Source of the DNA: Pseudomonas sp. NKUCC02_KPG
Lineage (GTDB): Bacteria > Pseudomonadota > Gammaproteobacteria > Pseudomonadales > Pseudomonadaceae
Assembly: GCF_019345465.1 (NCBI RefSeq)
Contig: NZ_JAHKRC010000014.1
Coordinates: 1-64,000, forward strand
Length of the DNA: 64,000 nucleotides
Direction of reading: 5' to 3'
Shown: positions 49,269-57,549 of the stretch, piece after piece
Layout of the letters: every line of letters begins with the position of its first letter
How positions within the stretch are numbered: the first letter of the stretch is position 1
Program-made: the position numbers and the translations under genes
Notes under the pieces: generated by a model
Databases searched by the model: none
What the model was told of the DNA's origin: nothing
The model's input: only the letters and a program-made list of their open reading frames with translations

Positions 49269-49616
49269 ATGGTGCGCATTCGCGGAACGATAGGTGACTG
49301 GCCGGTCGATTTGACGGTGGAGCTGGATGATAGCGATTGGGCGAAGCTGGGTGCGCAGTTGCCTGTGGGTGATGCGGCGGCCGCTGCGCCACCTGCCAAG
49401 CCCGCGAGTCAGGACGATGCGGTATGGGAAACGACCAAAGACTTGCTGCGCAAGGCTGGCCAGATGACCGGGCCTGAACTGCTGGGCCAGCTTGAAGCGC
49501 TGACCGGCAGTACGGGCGCAGGCAAGCGCTTGTTGGTGCGCCTGCGTCATTGTGCCGAGGTCAAGGTGATCAGCGGTGCAGACTCACCGATCTATAGCTG
49601 GGTTGACGGGGCGTAA
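49269..49616 (+). CDS. Conserved Pseudomonas hypothetical protein
   Basis: The 115-aa protein has no signal peptide or membrane segment. The first 30 residues (MVRIRGTIGDWPVDLTVELD) look like a beta-rich part. An Ala/Pro-rich linker follows (about 37-49), then a helical C-terminal domain (VWETTKDLLRKAGQMTG onward). It is divergent from zrgA across the candidate Zur site and convergent with the chaperedoxin gene. No function can be assigned. A small gene occurs at the same place beside zrgA in P. aeruginosa. Confidence 0.7.
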   Translation: MVRIRGTIGDWPVDLTVELDDSDWAKLGAQLPVGDAAAAAPPAKPASQDDAVWETTKDLLRKAGQMTGPELLGQLEALTGSTGAGKRLLVRLRHCAEVKVISGADSPIYSWVDGA

Positions 49617-49624
49617 CAAAAACC

Positions 49625-49675
49625 CTGTAGCAGCTGCCGCCGAACGCAGCCTCGTTCCCTCGGCAACTGCTACAG
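49625..49675. repeat. REP element between convergent genes
   Basis: CTGTAGCAGCTGCCG (49625-49639) and CGGCAACTGCTACAG (49661-49675) form a 15-bp inverted repeat with one mismatch. This is a second Pseudomonas REP class, and it may end transcription for the converging genes. Confidence 0.8.
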
Positions 49676-49689
49676 AGATGTATCGGCGT

Positions 49690-50565
49690 TTAGTACAGCG
49701 CAGCAAACAGTTTGCGGCGGTACGTGGTGACCAGCGGGTGGTCGTTGCCCAGCAGGTCGAACACTTGTAGCAACGTCTTGTGGGTGATGCCTTCGTTATA
49801 GCTGCGGTTGCGGGTAAACAACTTCAGCAAGCCGTCCAGAGCCCCTTCATATTGCTGGCGCGACAATTGCTGAATCGCCAGTTGGTACGCCGCTTCATCG
49901 TCCTGCGGGTTTTGCGCCACGCGGGTTTTCAAATCGGCAACATCCGGCAAATCGGCCGCCTGACGCAAAAACGTCAGCTGAGCCTTGGCTCCTGCCAGTT
50001 CGGCTTTGTGCTCGTCGCTTTTGACGGCATCCAGCACGGCCTGCGCTTCAGTCAACTCACCGCGCTCGGCCAGGCAACGGCCGTACAGGATCAGTGCCTT
50101 GGCGTTGCTGTTGTCTTCGGTCAGGATACTTTTGAGCAGGGCTTCGGCATCGGCAAAACGGCTTTCGGCAAATAGCGCCTGGGCCTGTACCAGCGGGTCT
50201 TCTACCTCAGGTTCAGGCATGACCACGTGGGGGGCGAGCATGGCGCGGATCGCCGATTCAGGCTGTGCTTCCTGGAACCCGTCGACCACCTTACCGTCCT
50301 TGAACAGCACGACCGTGGGTAAAGTCTGAATGCCGATACGGCCCACAATGTCCTGCTCGACATCGCAATTGACCTTGGCCAGCAGCAACTCGCCCTGATA
50401 GTCCTCGGCGATTTGTTCCAGGATCGGCAGCATCACCTTGCAGGGCGCGCACCACTCGGCCCAGAAATCCACCAGCACGGGCTGCTCGAAAGACGCCTGT
50501 ACAACCAGTTTGTCGAAGTCAGCGGAGGTTACGTCGAAGCTGAAAGAGGGCGTAGGCTGATTCAT
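49690..50565 (-). CDS. cnoX: Thioredoxin-TPR chaperedoxin (CnoX/YbbN family)
   Basis: CnoX holds unfolding proteins under oxidative stress and passes them to GroEL. The 291-aa protein has a thioredoxin domain (about 1-112) with WCAPC (38-42) and a C-terminal TPR-like helical half (about 120-291). E. coli YbbN has lost the first cysteine (SxxC), while this protein keeps CxxC, so it may also act as a thiol reductase as reported for the Caulobacter protein. It is a single gene on the minus strand. Confidence 0.9.
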   Translation of the reverse strand: MNQPTPSFSFDVTSADFDKLVVQASFEQPVLVDFWAEWCAPCKVMLPILEQIAEDYQGELLLAKVNCDVEQDIVGRIGIQTLPTVVLFKDGKVVDGFQEAQPESAIRAMLAPHVVMPEPEVEDPLVQAQALFAESRFADAEALLKSILTEDNSNAKALILYGRCLAERGELTEAQAVLDAVKSDEHKAELAGAKAQLTFLRQAADLPDVADLKTRVAQNPQDDEAAYQLAIQQLSRQQYEGALDGLLKLFTRNRSYNEGITHKTLLQVFDLLGNDHPLVTTYRRKLFAALY

Positions 50566-50596
50566 TATGTGTCTCGAAGCAGGTAAATGAGGGCAA

Positions 50597-51286
50597 CTAT
50601 AAAGGCTGGACGCGAGCGCTGAAAGGCGTTGGTTCGCGTTGCGCGTGATACAGGCTGACGTTGCGAAATTCGTGGGGTTCGGCCAGATCGGGCAAGGTCA
50701 GTGCCTTGAGCATTTCCAGCTGCCGATACAGCGGATGCCTGAAGTCACGCACCCGGGAATCAGCGACCAGCGCCTGTTGGCCGCGGGCGAGGAAGTGATC
50801 CAGCAGCGGCAGGTTTTCGCGGTCATACAGCACGTCAGCCACCAGGATCAGGTCAAACCGGTCGGCCTCGGCAAAAAAGTCCCTGGAATAGCCGAGCTCC
50901 ACATCATTGAGTTGCGCATTTGCCCGGCATGCTGCCAGCGCCAGCGGGTCAAGGTCGCAGGCCACGACTTCCAGCGCCCCGGCCCGGGCAGCAGCAATCC
51001 CCGCGACGCCGGAGCCAGCACCAAAATCCAGCACGCGCTTGCCTTTGACCCAGTGCGGCCGATCGGCCAGAAAGCGCGCCAACGCCAACCCGCTGGCCCA
51101 GCAAAACGCCCAATAGGGCGGCTCGTAGAGAATGCGCCGGGTTTCGTCAGGGGTGAAGGCGCGATCCATATTGTGCGCATCGATCAACCAGAGCTTGAGC
51201 GCGGTGTCGGGCAAGTCGGTGATGACCAGTTGCGCATCACCCAATAACTCGCCTAGCGACTGCTGCAGGTCTAGCGGTGTGTTCAT
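50597..51286 (-). CDS. Class I SAM-dependent methyltransferase (METTL20/ETF-beta lysine type)
   Basis: The 229-aa protein has the SAM motif VLDFGAGSGVAG (85-96), an acidic post-motif ACDLDPLAL and LILVADVLYD. The YEPPYWAFCWASGLALARF block before motif I matches the seven-beta-strand lysine methyltransferase group that includes ETF-beta methyltransferases. The target is inference. Its start overlaps the upstream YbaY-like lipoprotein gene by four bases. Confidence 0.8.
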   Translation of the reverse strand: MNTPLDLQQSLGELLGDAQLVITDLPDTALKLWLIDAHNMDRAFTPDETRRILYEPPYWAFCWASGLALARFLADRPHWVKGKRVLDFGAGSGVAGIAAARAGALEVVACDLDPLALAACRANAQLNDVELGYSRDFFAEADRFDLILVADVLYDRENLPLLDHFLARGQQALVADSRVRDFRHPLYRQLEMLKALTLPDLAEPHEFRNVSLYHAQREPTPFSARVQPL

Positions 51287-51732
51287 GGCGCTTTGACGAG
51301 TGCCAGGGTCCCCAGCGCCTGCGTAGTGGGCTGGCTGATAATCCGTGAAGGCAGGTGCAGGATCAGTTGCCCGGACTGGCTGGCGCGTCCGCGCAGTTCG
51401 ACCCGCGCACCGGCCGGGAAGGCCTCGGGGTTGAATCGCAGCTTGAATGGCAGGGCCTGGTTGTTGCCGATGATTTTGCTGCTGGCCATCAGTCCTTGGG
51501 GGCGTCCGCGGTCGTCGACGATCAGTATGGCCAGCTCAACCTCGGCGCCTGCCGGCACACCAGTCAGTACGCCACTCAACTCGCGCTGATACGCCGGTAG
51601 CGGGCCAAGGTCAGCCGGGGCGTCGGTTTTTGGCTGCGTCAGCACTTGGGGCTGTGCCGATTTGGGTGGCTCACTGCTACAAGCCACCAGCAAACTGGCA
51701 AGGCACAGCAAAACAAGCGTTCGTAGCGGCAT
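51283..51732 (-). CDS. YbaY family lipoprotein
   Basis: The 149-aa precursor has a lipobox LVAC with Cys18 followed by Ser-Ser, predicting outer-membrane sorting. The rest is one YbaY-type beta domain (about 50-145, with VLTGVPAGAEVELAILIVDD). Function is unknown in general; some YbaY proteins are stress induced. It overlaps the methyltransferase gene by four bases and is divergent from nrdR. Confidence 0.82.
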   Translation of the reverse strand: MPLRTLVLLCLASLLVACSSEPPKSAQPQVLTQPKTDAPADLGPLPAYQRELSGVLTGVPAGAEVELAILIVDDRGRPQGLMASSKIIGNNQALPFKLRFNPEAFPAGARVELRGRASQSGQLILHLPSRIISQPTTQALGTLALVKAP

Positions 51733-51871
51733 ACACGGCTCCAGCAGCAGGTCAGTCGATGTAACAGATGGTGTAAAACATAGTAGCCCGTCTGTATACC
51801 GTAAAGCCTATGGCTTGTCTTGCCAGTGGGATGCGCTAACATGGCGCTCCCCATTTTTGTTGGCTGCCACC

Positions 51872-52336
51872 ATGCACTGTCCCTTCTGCGGTGCCAACGA
51901 CACTAAAGTCATCGACTCGCGTCTGGTCGCCGAGGGCGACCAGGTGCGTCGCCGGCGCGAATGCCTGGCCTGTGGTGAGCGTTTCACCACCTTTGAAACA
52001 GCCGAGTTGGTGTTACCCCGTCTGATCAAGCAAGACGGCAGTCGTCAGCCCTTCGACGAAGATAAGCTGCGCGCCGGCATGCAGCGGGCGCTGGAAAAGC
52101 GCCCGGTGAGTGTCGAGCGCCTTGAAGCCGCCCTTGCCCGAATCAAGCACAAGCTACGCGCCACCGGCGAACGTGAAGTCAAATCGCTGGTTGTTGGTGA
52201 ACTGGTCATGGGCGAGCTGCAAAAGCTCGACGAAGTGGCCTATATCCGCTTTGCCTCGGTCTATCGACGCTTCCAGGACTTGAACGAGTTCCGCGAAGAG
52301 ATCGACCGACTTGCCCGTGAGCCTTCCAAAGAATGA
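51872..52336 (+). CDS. nrdR: Transcriptional repressor NrdR
   Basis: NrdR senses ATP/dATP and represses ribonucleotide reductase genes. The 154-aa protein starts MHCPFCGANDTKVIDSR with the zinc ribbon (CPFC ... CLACGERFTTF) and an ATP-cone domain (about 49-139). The ATG at 51872 is the family start; the open frame extends further upstream without family support. It overlaps ribD by four bases, the standard nrdR-ribD arrangement. Confidence 0.97.
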   Translation: MHCPFCGANDTKVIDSRLVAEGDQVRRRRECLACGERFTTFETAELVLPRLIKQDGSRQPFDEDKLRAGMQRALEKRPVSVERLEAALARIKHKLRATGEREVKSLVVGELVMGELQKLDEVAYIRFASVYRRFQDLNEFREEIDRLAREPSKE

Positions 52337-53466
52337 CCCAGTCCCCTGAACAATCGATTTTAGACATCCATTACATGGCCCGCGCCATCGAGTTGGCGCG
52401 CAACGGTTTGTACACCACCCATCCCAACCCGCGTGTCGGTTGCGTGATCGTGCGTGACGGGCAGATCGTTGGCGAAGGCTGGCATGTGCGCACCGGCGAG
52501 CCCCATGCCGAAGTCCACGCCCTGCGCGCAGCGGGCGAGCTGGCCCGTGGCGCCACGGCCTATGTCACCCTTGAGCCGTGCAGCCATCACGGCCACACCC
52601 CGCCGTGCGCCGAAGGCCTGATCACGGCTGGCGTGGCGCGTGTGGTTGCGGCCATGCAGGACCCCAATCCGGAAGTCGCCGGGCGCGGCCTCAAGCGTCT
52701 GGCCGACGCCGGGATTGAAGTGCTCAGCGGTGTGCTGGAAGCCGATGCCCGGGCGCTGAACCCGGGCTTCCTGAAGCGCATGGAACATGGTCTGCCGTTT
52801 GTGCGGGTCAAGCTGGCGATGAGCCTTGATGGTCGCACCGCGATGGCCAATGGCGAAAGCCAGTGGATCACCGGTCCCGAGGCGCGCTCTGCGGTACAGC
52901 GTCTGCGGGCCCAGGCCAGCGTCGTACTGACCGGTGCCGATACGGTTCTGGCCGACGGCGCGCGCCTGACCGTGCGTGGCCCCGAGCTGGGTCTGAGCCC
53001 TGAGCTGACGGCATTGGCGCTCAGCCGGCCGCCGCTGCGGGTACTGATCGACGGGCGTTTGCGGGTGCCGCTGGATGCGCCGTTTTTCAAGGCTGGCCCG
53101 GCGCTGGTCGCCACCTGCGTGCCACCTGCCGAGCAGTACCGCACGGGGCCCGAATGCCTGGTGATCCACGGTGCCAACGGCCAGGTTGATCTGCGCAAAT
53201 TGCTGGTTGCGCTGGCGGCACGCGGCGTCAACGAAGTGCTGGTCGAGGCCGGTCCGCGCCTGGCCGGGGCATTTGCCGATCAAGGCCTGGTCGATGAGTA
53301 CCAGATCTTCGTCGCGGCCAAGTTCTTGGGCTCCACAGCCCGGCCACTGCTTGAGTTGCCGTTGACCCACATGAGCGAAGCACCATTGCTCAAAATCACT
53401 GAAATGCGCGCGGTGGGCGATGACTGGCGAGTCACCGCCATTCCCGTGCCGCCAGCGAGCGTATAA
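52333..53466 (+). CDS. ribD: Bifunctional diaminohydroxyphosphoribosylaminopyrimidine deaminase / aminouracil reductase
   Basis: RibD does steps two and three of riboflavin synthesis. The 377-aa protein has the N-terminal deaminase with PHAEVHAL and PCSHHGHTPPCAE zinc motifs and the C-terminal reductase (about 155-370, with KLAMSLDGRTA and VLVEAGPRLAG). It follows nrdR with a four-base overlap and precedes ribC by 46 bases. Confidence 0.97.
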   Translation: MTQSPEQSILDIHYMARAIELARNGLYTTHPNPRVGCVIVRDGQIVGEGWHVRTGEPHAEVHALRAAGELARGATAYVTLEPCSHHGHTPPCAEGLITAGVARVVAAMQDPNPEVAGRGLKRLADAGIEVLSGVLEADARALNPGFLKRMEHGLPFVRVKLAMSLDGRTAMANGESQWITGPEARSAVQRLRAQASVVLTGADTVLADGARLTVRGPELGLSPELTALALSRPPLRVLIDGRLRVPLDAPFFKAGPALVATCVPPAEQYRTGPECLVIHGANGQVDLRKLLVALAARGVNEVLVEAGPRLAGAFADQGLVDEYQIFVAAKFLGSTARPLLELPLTHMSEAPLLKITEMRAVGDDWRVTAIPVPPASV

Positions 53467-53512
53467 TTCTCAGTCTTCGTTTTACGCAGGCTTTGTTCTC
53501 AAGGGGAACGCC

Positions 53513-54175
53513 ATGTTTACCGGCATCATCGAATCCATCGGCAGCATCCGTGCATTGACCCCCAAGGGCGGTGATGTGCGAGTTTCCATCGACACCGGCA
53601 AGCTCGACCTGAGCGATGTCAAACTCGGCGACAGCATCGCGATCAATGGGGAGTGCCTGACCGCCGTGGAACTGCCGGGCAACGGCTTTGGGGCTGAGGT
53701 CACCCGCGAAACCCTGGACTGCACCGCGTTCAACGACCTGAAAAGCGGCAGCCGGGTCAACCTGGAAAAAGCCCTGACGCCGACCACGCGCCTGGGTGGT
53801 CATCTGGTGAGCGGTCACGTTGATGGCGTGGGTGAAGTGATCTCCCGTGAAGAGAACGCCCGTGCCATCGAGTTTCGTATCCGTGCGCCCAAGGAACTGG
53901 CCAAGTACATCGCCCACAAAGGCTCGATCACGGTCGACGGCACCAGCCTGACCGTGAACTCGGTCAACGGCGCCGAGTTCTCCCTGACCATCATTCCGCA
54001 CACCCTGAGCGAAACCATCATGGACGATTATCGTCCGGGTCGCCGGGTCAACCTCGAAGTCGATTTGCTGGCGCGTTACCTTGAGCGTCTGCTGCTGGGC
54101 GACAAAGCCGCCGAGCCGACCTCGGGTGGCATCAGCGAAAGTTTTCTGGCCGCCAACGGCTACCTCAAATCCTGA
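53513..54175 (+). CDS. ribC: Riboflavin synthase alpha subunit
   Basis: This enzyme dismutates two lumazines to riboflavin and pyrimidinedione. The 220-aa protein begins MFTGIIESIGSI and has two lumazine-binding repeats (about 1-97 and 98-200) with GGHLVSGHVDGVG between. The ATG at 53513 is the family start with an AAGGGGA site. It is named ribE in some annotations. Confidence 0.96.
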   Translation: MFTGIIESIGSIRALTPKGGDVRVSIDTGKLDLSDVKLGDSIAINGECLTAVELPGNGFGAEVTRETLDCTAFNDLKSGSRVNLEKALTPTTRLGGHLVSGHVDGVGEVISREENARAIEFRIRAPKELAKYIAHKGSITVDGTSLTVNSVNGAEFSLTIIPHTLSETIMDDYRPGRRVNLEVDLLARYLERLLLGDKAAEPTSGGISESFLAANGYLKS

Positions 54176-54191
54176 CTTAAGGGGGTGCCGC

Positions 54192-55283
54192 GTGGCGCTC
54201 AACAGCATCGAAGAACTGGTTGAAGATATCCGCCAAGGCAAGATGGTCATCCTCATGGATGACGAAGACCGCGAGAACGAAGGCGACCTGATCATGGCCG
54301 CCGAGTGCTGCAAGGCCGAGCACATCAACTTCATGGCGCGCTTCGCCCGTGGGCTGATCTGCATGCCGATGAGCCGCGAGCGCTGCGAGCTGCTCAAGCT
54401 GCCATTGATGGCGCCGCGCAATGGCTCCGGCTTTGGCACCAAGTTCACCGTATCGATCGAAGCGGCTACCGGCGTGACCACCGGCATTTCCGCCGCTGAC
54501 CGCGCGCGTACCGTGCAAGCGGCTGCGGCCAGGGACGCCAAGGCCGAAGACATCGTCAGCCCTGGCCACATCTTCCCGCTGATGGCCCAGGCGGGCGGCA
54601 CCCTGGCCCGCGCCGGTCACACCGAGGCGGCCTGCGACCTGGCGCGCATGGCCGGTTTCGAGCCAAGCGGCGTGATCTGCGAAGTGATGAACGATGACGG
54701 CACCATGGCTCGTCGTCCGGAACTGGAGACCTTTGCGGCCGAACACGGCATCAAGATCGGCACCATTGCCGACCTGATTCACTACCGGATGATCCATGAA
54801 CGTACCGTTCAGCGGATTGCCGAGCAGCCACTGGACAGCGAACTGGGCCAATTCAATTTGGTGACCTATCGTGATTCAGTCGAAGGCGATGTGCACATGG
54901 CCCTGACTCTGGGCAAGATTTGCGCCGAAGAACCGACCCTGGTTCGGGTGCATAACATGGACCCGCTGCGTGACCTGCTGATGGTCAAACAGCCGGGCCG
55001 CTGGAGCTTGCGCGCCGCCATGACCGCGGTAGCAGAGGCGGGCAGCGGTGTGGTGCTGTTGTTGGGGCATCCGCTGGACGGCGACGTATTGCTGGCCAAT
55101 ATTCGCGAAACCGCGGACCACGCGCCGGTGAAAAAACAGACCACCTACAGCATCGTCGGTGCCGGTTCGCAGATCCTTCGTGACCTGGGCGTGCGCAAAA
55201 TGCGCCTCATGAGTTCACCAATGAAGTTCAATGCCATATCCGGTTTCGATCTGGAAGTTGTAGAATACGTGCCCTCCGAATAA
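54192..55283 (+). CDS. ribB: 3,4-dihydroxy-2-butanone-4-phosphate synthase with degenerate RibA-like domain (RibBX type)
   Basis: The 363-aa protein makes the four-carbon unit of riboflavin. The N-terminal half (1-205) has the RibB active site DDEDRENEGDL and HTEAACDLARMAG. The C-terminal half (about 206-363) has a GTP cyclohydrolase II outline but lacks the three zinc cysteines and the RQEGRGIGL loop, so it should not act as RibA. A complete ribA lies at 57550. Such RibBX hybrids are known in proteobacteria. The start is a GTG with an AAGGGGG site. Confidence 0.94.
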   Translation: MALNSIEELVEDIRQGKMVILMDDEDRENEGDLIMAAECCKAEHINFMARFARGLICMPMSRERCELLKLPLMAPRNGSGFGTKFTVSIEAATGVTTGISAADRARTVQAAAARDAKAEDIVSPGHIFPLMAQAGGTLARAGHTEAACDLARMAGFEPSGVICEVMNDDGTMARRPELETFAAEHGIKIGTIADLIHYRMIHERTVQRIAEQPLDSELGQFNLVTYRDSVEGDVHMALTLGKICAEEPTLVRVHNMDPLRDLLMVKQPGRWSLRAAMTAVAEAGSGVVLLLGHPLDGDVLLANIRETADHAPVKKQTTYSIVGAGSQILRDLGVRKMRLMSSPMKFNAISGFDLEVVEYVPSE

Positions 55284-55328
55284 AGACCGGTCGTGTCCTG
55301 TCTGAAATTCGTGGCCCAATATCCTTAA

Positions 55329-55350
55329 AGAACGCACGCGAGTGCGTTCT
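55329..55350 (+). promoter_or_regulatory. Hairpin in the ribB-ribH spacer
   Basis: AGAACGCAC / GTGCGTTCT is a perfect 9-bp stem with a GCGA tetraloop, 26 bases before ribH. It is followed by GGCTCTTTAA, not a clean T-tract, so it may be an attenuator or an mRNA processing or stability element. Confidence 0.5.
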
Positions 55351-55375
55351 GGCTCTTTAATACGAGACATACCGA

Positions 55376-55852
55376 ATGACCCTGAAGACCATCGAAGGTA
55401 CCTTCATCGCCCCCAAAGGGCGCTACGCTCTGGTAGTTGGCCGTTTCAACAGCTTTGTTGTCGAAAGCCTGGTGAGTGGTGCCGTTGATGCCCTGGTTCG
55501 CCACGGTGTGAACGAAAGCGACATCACCATCATTCGTGCGCCGGGTGCGTTCGAAATCCCGCTGGTTGCGCAAAAAGTTGCCCAGCGCAACGAGTTCGCC
55601 GCCATCATCGCCCTGGGCGCCGTGATTCGTGGCGGTACTCCGCACTTCGAATACGTTGCTGGCGAATGCACCAAGGGCTTGTCCCAGGTGTCCATGCAGT
55701 TCGGCGTACCGGTAGCATTCGGTGTACTGACTGTTGATTCGATCGAGCAAGCCATCGAGCGTTCCGGCACCAAAGCCGGCAACAAAGGCGCTGAAGCTGC
55801 CTTGTCCGCCCTTGAAATGGTCAGCCTGTTGGCACAGTTGGAGGCCAAGTGA
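55376..55852 (+). CDS. ribH: 6,7-dimethyl-8-ribityllumazine synthase
   Basis: RibH joins the RibB and RibD products to make lumazine. The 158-aa protein has VVGRFNSFVVESL, APGAFEIPLVAQK and GAVIRGGTPHFEYVAGE (catalytic His in the last). It overlaps nusB by four bases (GTGA). Confidence 0.97.
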   Translation: MTLKTIEGTFIAPKGRYALVVGRFNSFVVESLVSGAVDALVRHGVNESDITIIRAPGAFEIPLVAQKVAQRNEFAAIIALGAVIRGGTPHFEYVAGECTKGLSQVSMQFGVPVAFGVLTVDSIEQAIERSGTKAGNKGAEAALSALEMVSLLAQLEAK

Positions 55853-56349
55853 TTTCCGACGAAAGCGATCGTTTCAACCCGCGCGATCCAAAACCTGCGG
55901 ACGCTGGCAAACCCTCCAAGAGCGCCAAGCGCCGTGAAGCGCGTCAACTCGCGACTCAGGCCCTGTACCAATGGCACATGGCCAAGCAGTCGTTGAACGA
56001 GATCGAAGCGCAGTTTCGCGTCGATAACGACTTCACCGACGTTGACGCCGCTTACTTCCGTGAAATCCTGCACGGCGTACCTGCGCACAAAGGCGAGATC
56101 GATGCTGCGCTGATTCCGTGCCTGGACATCACCATCGAAGAACTCGACCCGGTTGAGCTGTCCGTTCTGCGCCTGTCCACCTGGGAGCTGATCAAGCGTG
56201 TCGATGTGCCTTACCGCGTTGTGATCAACGAAGGTATCGAGCTGGCTAAAGTGTTCGGTTCCACCGACGGCCACAAGTTCGTCAACGGTGTGCTCGACAA
56301 ACTGGCGCCACGCTTGCGTGAAGCTGAAGTAAAGGCTTACAAGCGCTAA
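55849..56349 (+). CDS. nusB: Transcription antitermination protein NusB
   Basis: NusB binds boxA RNA with S10 and supports rRNA antitermination. The 166-aa protein has a charged N-terminal extension followed by the NusB fold (KRREARQLATQALYQWHM, about 26-43; VINEGIELAKVFGSTDGHKF). The start is GTG, overlapping ribH. ribH-nusB-thiL order is standard. Confidence 0.96.
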   Translation: MISDESDRFNPRDPKPADAGKPSKSAKRREARQLATQALYQWHMAKQSLNEIEAQFRVDNDFTDVDAAYFREILHGVPAHKGEIDAALIPCLDITIEELDPVELSVLRLSTWELIKRVDVPYRVVINEGIELAKVFGSTDGHKFVNGVLDKLAPRLREAEVKAYKR

Positions 56350-56364
56350 ACGGCGCTGTCGGCC

Positions 56365-57324
56365 ATGGGCGAGTTTGAGCTGATCCGCAACTTCTTCGCT
56401 GCCGCGCCCTGTGCGCAGCGCGGCGAGGGTGTTGCCCTGGGGATTGGCGACGACTGCGCCCTGCTGGATGTTCCCTTCGGGGAACAGCTGGCAATTTCCA
56501 CCGACACCCTGGTAGCCGGGGTGCACTTCGCAGATCCTTGCGACCCTTTCTTGCTCGGTCAGCGTTCGCTGGCGGTGGCGGCCAGCGATTTGGCGGCCAT
56601 GGGCGCAACACCCCTCGCCTTTACCCTTGCCCTGACCTTGCCGACGGTTGAAGCCGATTGGTTAGAGGCGTATGCCCGCGGATTAAACATGATGGCCCAA
56701 GCCTGTGGCCTGCGCCTGATTGGCGGCGACACCACGCGCGGCCCGTTATGCCTGACGCTCACGGTGTTCGGCCGGGTACCCAACGGCCAGGCCCTGACCC
56801 GCAGCGGTGCCCGACCCGGCGACCTGTTGTGTGTGGGCGGTGAGCTGGGCAATGGGGCTGGCGCGTTGCCGCTGGTGTTGGGGCAGCGTACCGCCGAGCC
56901 GATCATCAGCGAACCGTTGCTGGCCCATTACTGGTCGCCGCAGCCGCAGCTGGCGCTGGGTCAGGCATTGCGCGGCAAAGCCACTTCGGCATTGGACATC
57001 TCCGATGGCCTGCTCGCCGACTGTGGCCATATTGCCTTGGCGTCACAGGCGGGTCTGGTGATTGAGCTGGACCGGGTGCCCGTGTCATTGGCGCTGGAAG
57101 AGTTCCTGGGCGATGGCGGTGCGCAGCAAGCGGCGTTGAGCGGGGGTGACGATTATGTTCTGGCGTTCACCTTGCCCGCGCTTGAACTGCCGACGTTGCT
57201 GGCCGATGGCTGGCCGATCCATGTGATTGGTCGCGTGGTCGAAGGGCAGGGCGTGACTCTGCTGGATACGGATGGCTCAGACATCACCCCTGCAGTGCGC
57301 GGATATCAGCATTTTCATGCTTGA
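56365..57324 (+). CDS. thiL: Thiamine-monophosphate kinase
   Basis: ThiL makes thiamine diphosphate. The 319-aa protein of the PurM/SelD superfamily has GIGDDCALLD (26-35), ISTDTLVAGVHF, GGDTTRGP and SALDISDGLLADCGH. In many gammaproteobacteria pgpA follows; here a REP doublet and then ribA follow. Confidence 0.96.
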   Translation: MGEFELIRNFFAAAPCAQRGEGVALGIGDDCALLDVPFGEQLAISTDTLVAGVHFADPCDPFLLGQRSLAVAASDLAAMGATPLAFTLALTLPTVEADWLEAYARGLNMMAQACGLRLIGGDTTRGPLCLTLTVFGRVPNGQALTRSGARPGDLLCVGGELGNGAGALPLVLGQRTAEPIISEPLLAHYWSPQPQLALGQALRGKATSALDISDGLLADCGHIALASQAGLVIELDRVPVSLALEEFLGDGGAQQAALSGGDDYVLAFTLPALELPTLLADGWPIHVIGRVVEGQGVTLLDTDGSDITPAVRGYQHFHA

Positions 57325-57327
57325 CTC

Positions 57328-57414
57328 TGTGGGAGCGGGCTTGCCCGCGATGACATCGCCACGTTCAGCCTGATACACCCCATCGCCTGTTTCGCGAGCA
57401 AATCCGCTCCCACA
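57328..57414. repeat. REP doublet after thiL
   Basis: TGTGGGAGCGGGCTTGCCCG opens the first unit (57328-57351), and an inverse copy ending GCTCCCACA lies at 57391-57414 with a few base differences. It matches the REP family of the pair at 48477-48563. Confidence 0.87.
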
Positions 57415-57549
57415 GGTACTGTGTGTGCCACAAGTCATCAAACTTTTAGATATTTATCCTCGGTAATTCAGCCTAAGCGTCTGTTGGAACCTCCTGTTAC
57501 AATGCCGCCTCTGCGAATTTCCAGTCCTCAAACTGATCAGGAGCACACG

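Noticed and set aside
53467..53512. FMN riboswitch before ribC or elsewhere in the rib cluster
   Set aside because: The gaps are too short or lack the conserved RFN core; the larger ribB-ribH gap holds only a simple hairpin.
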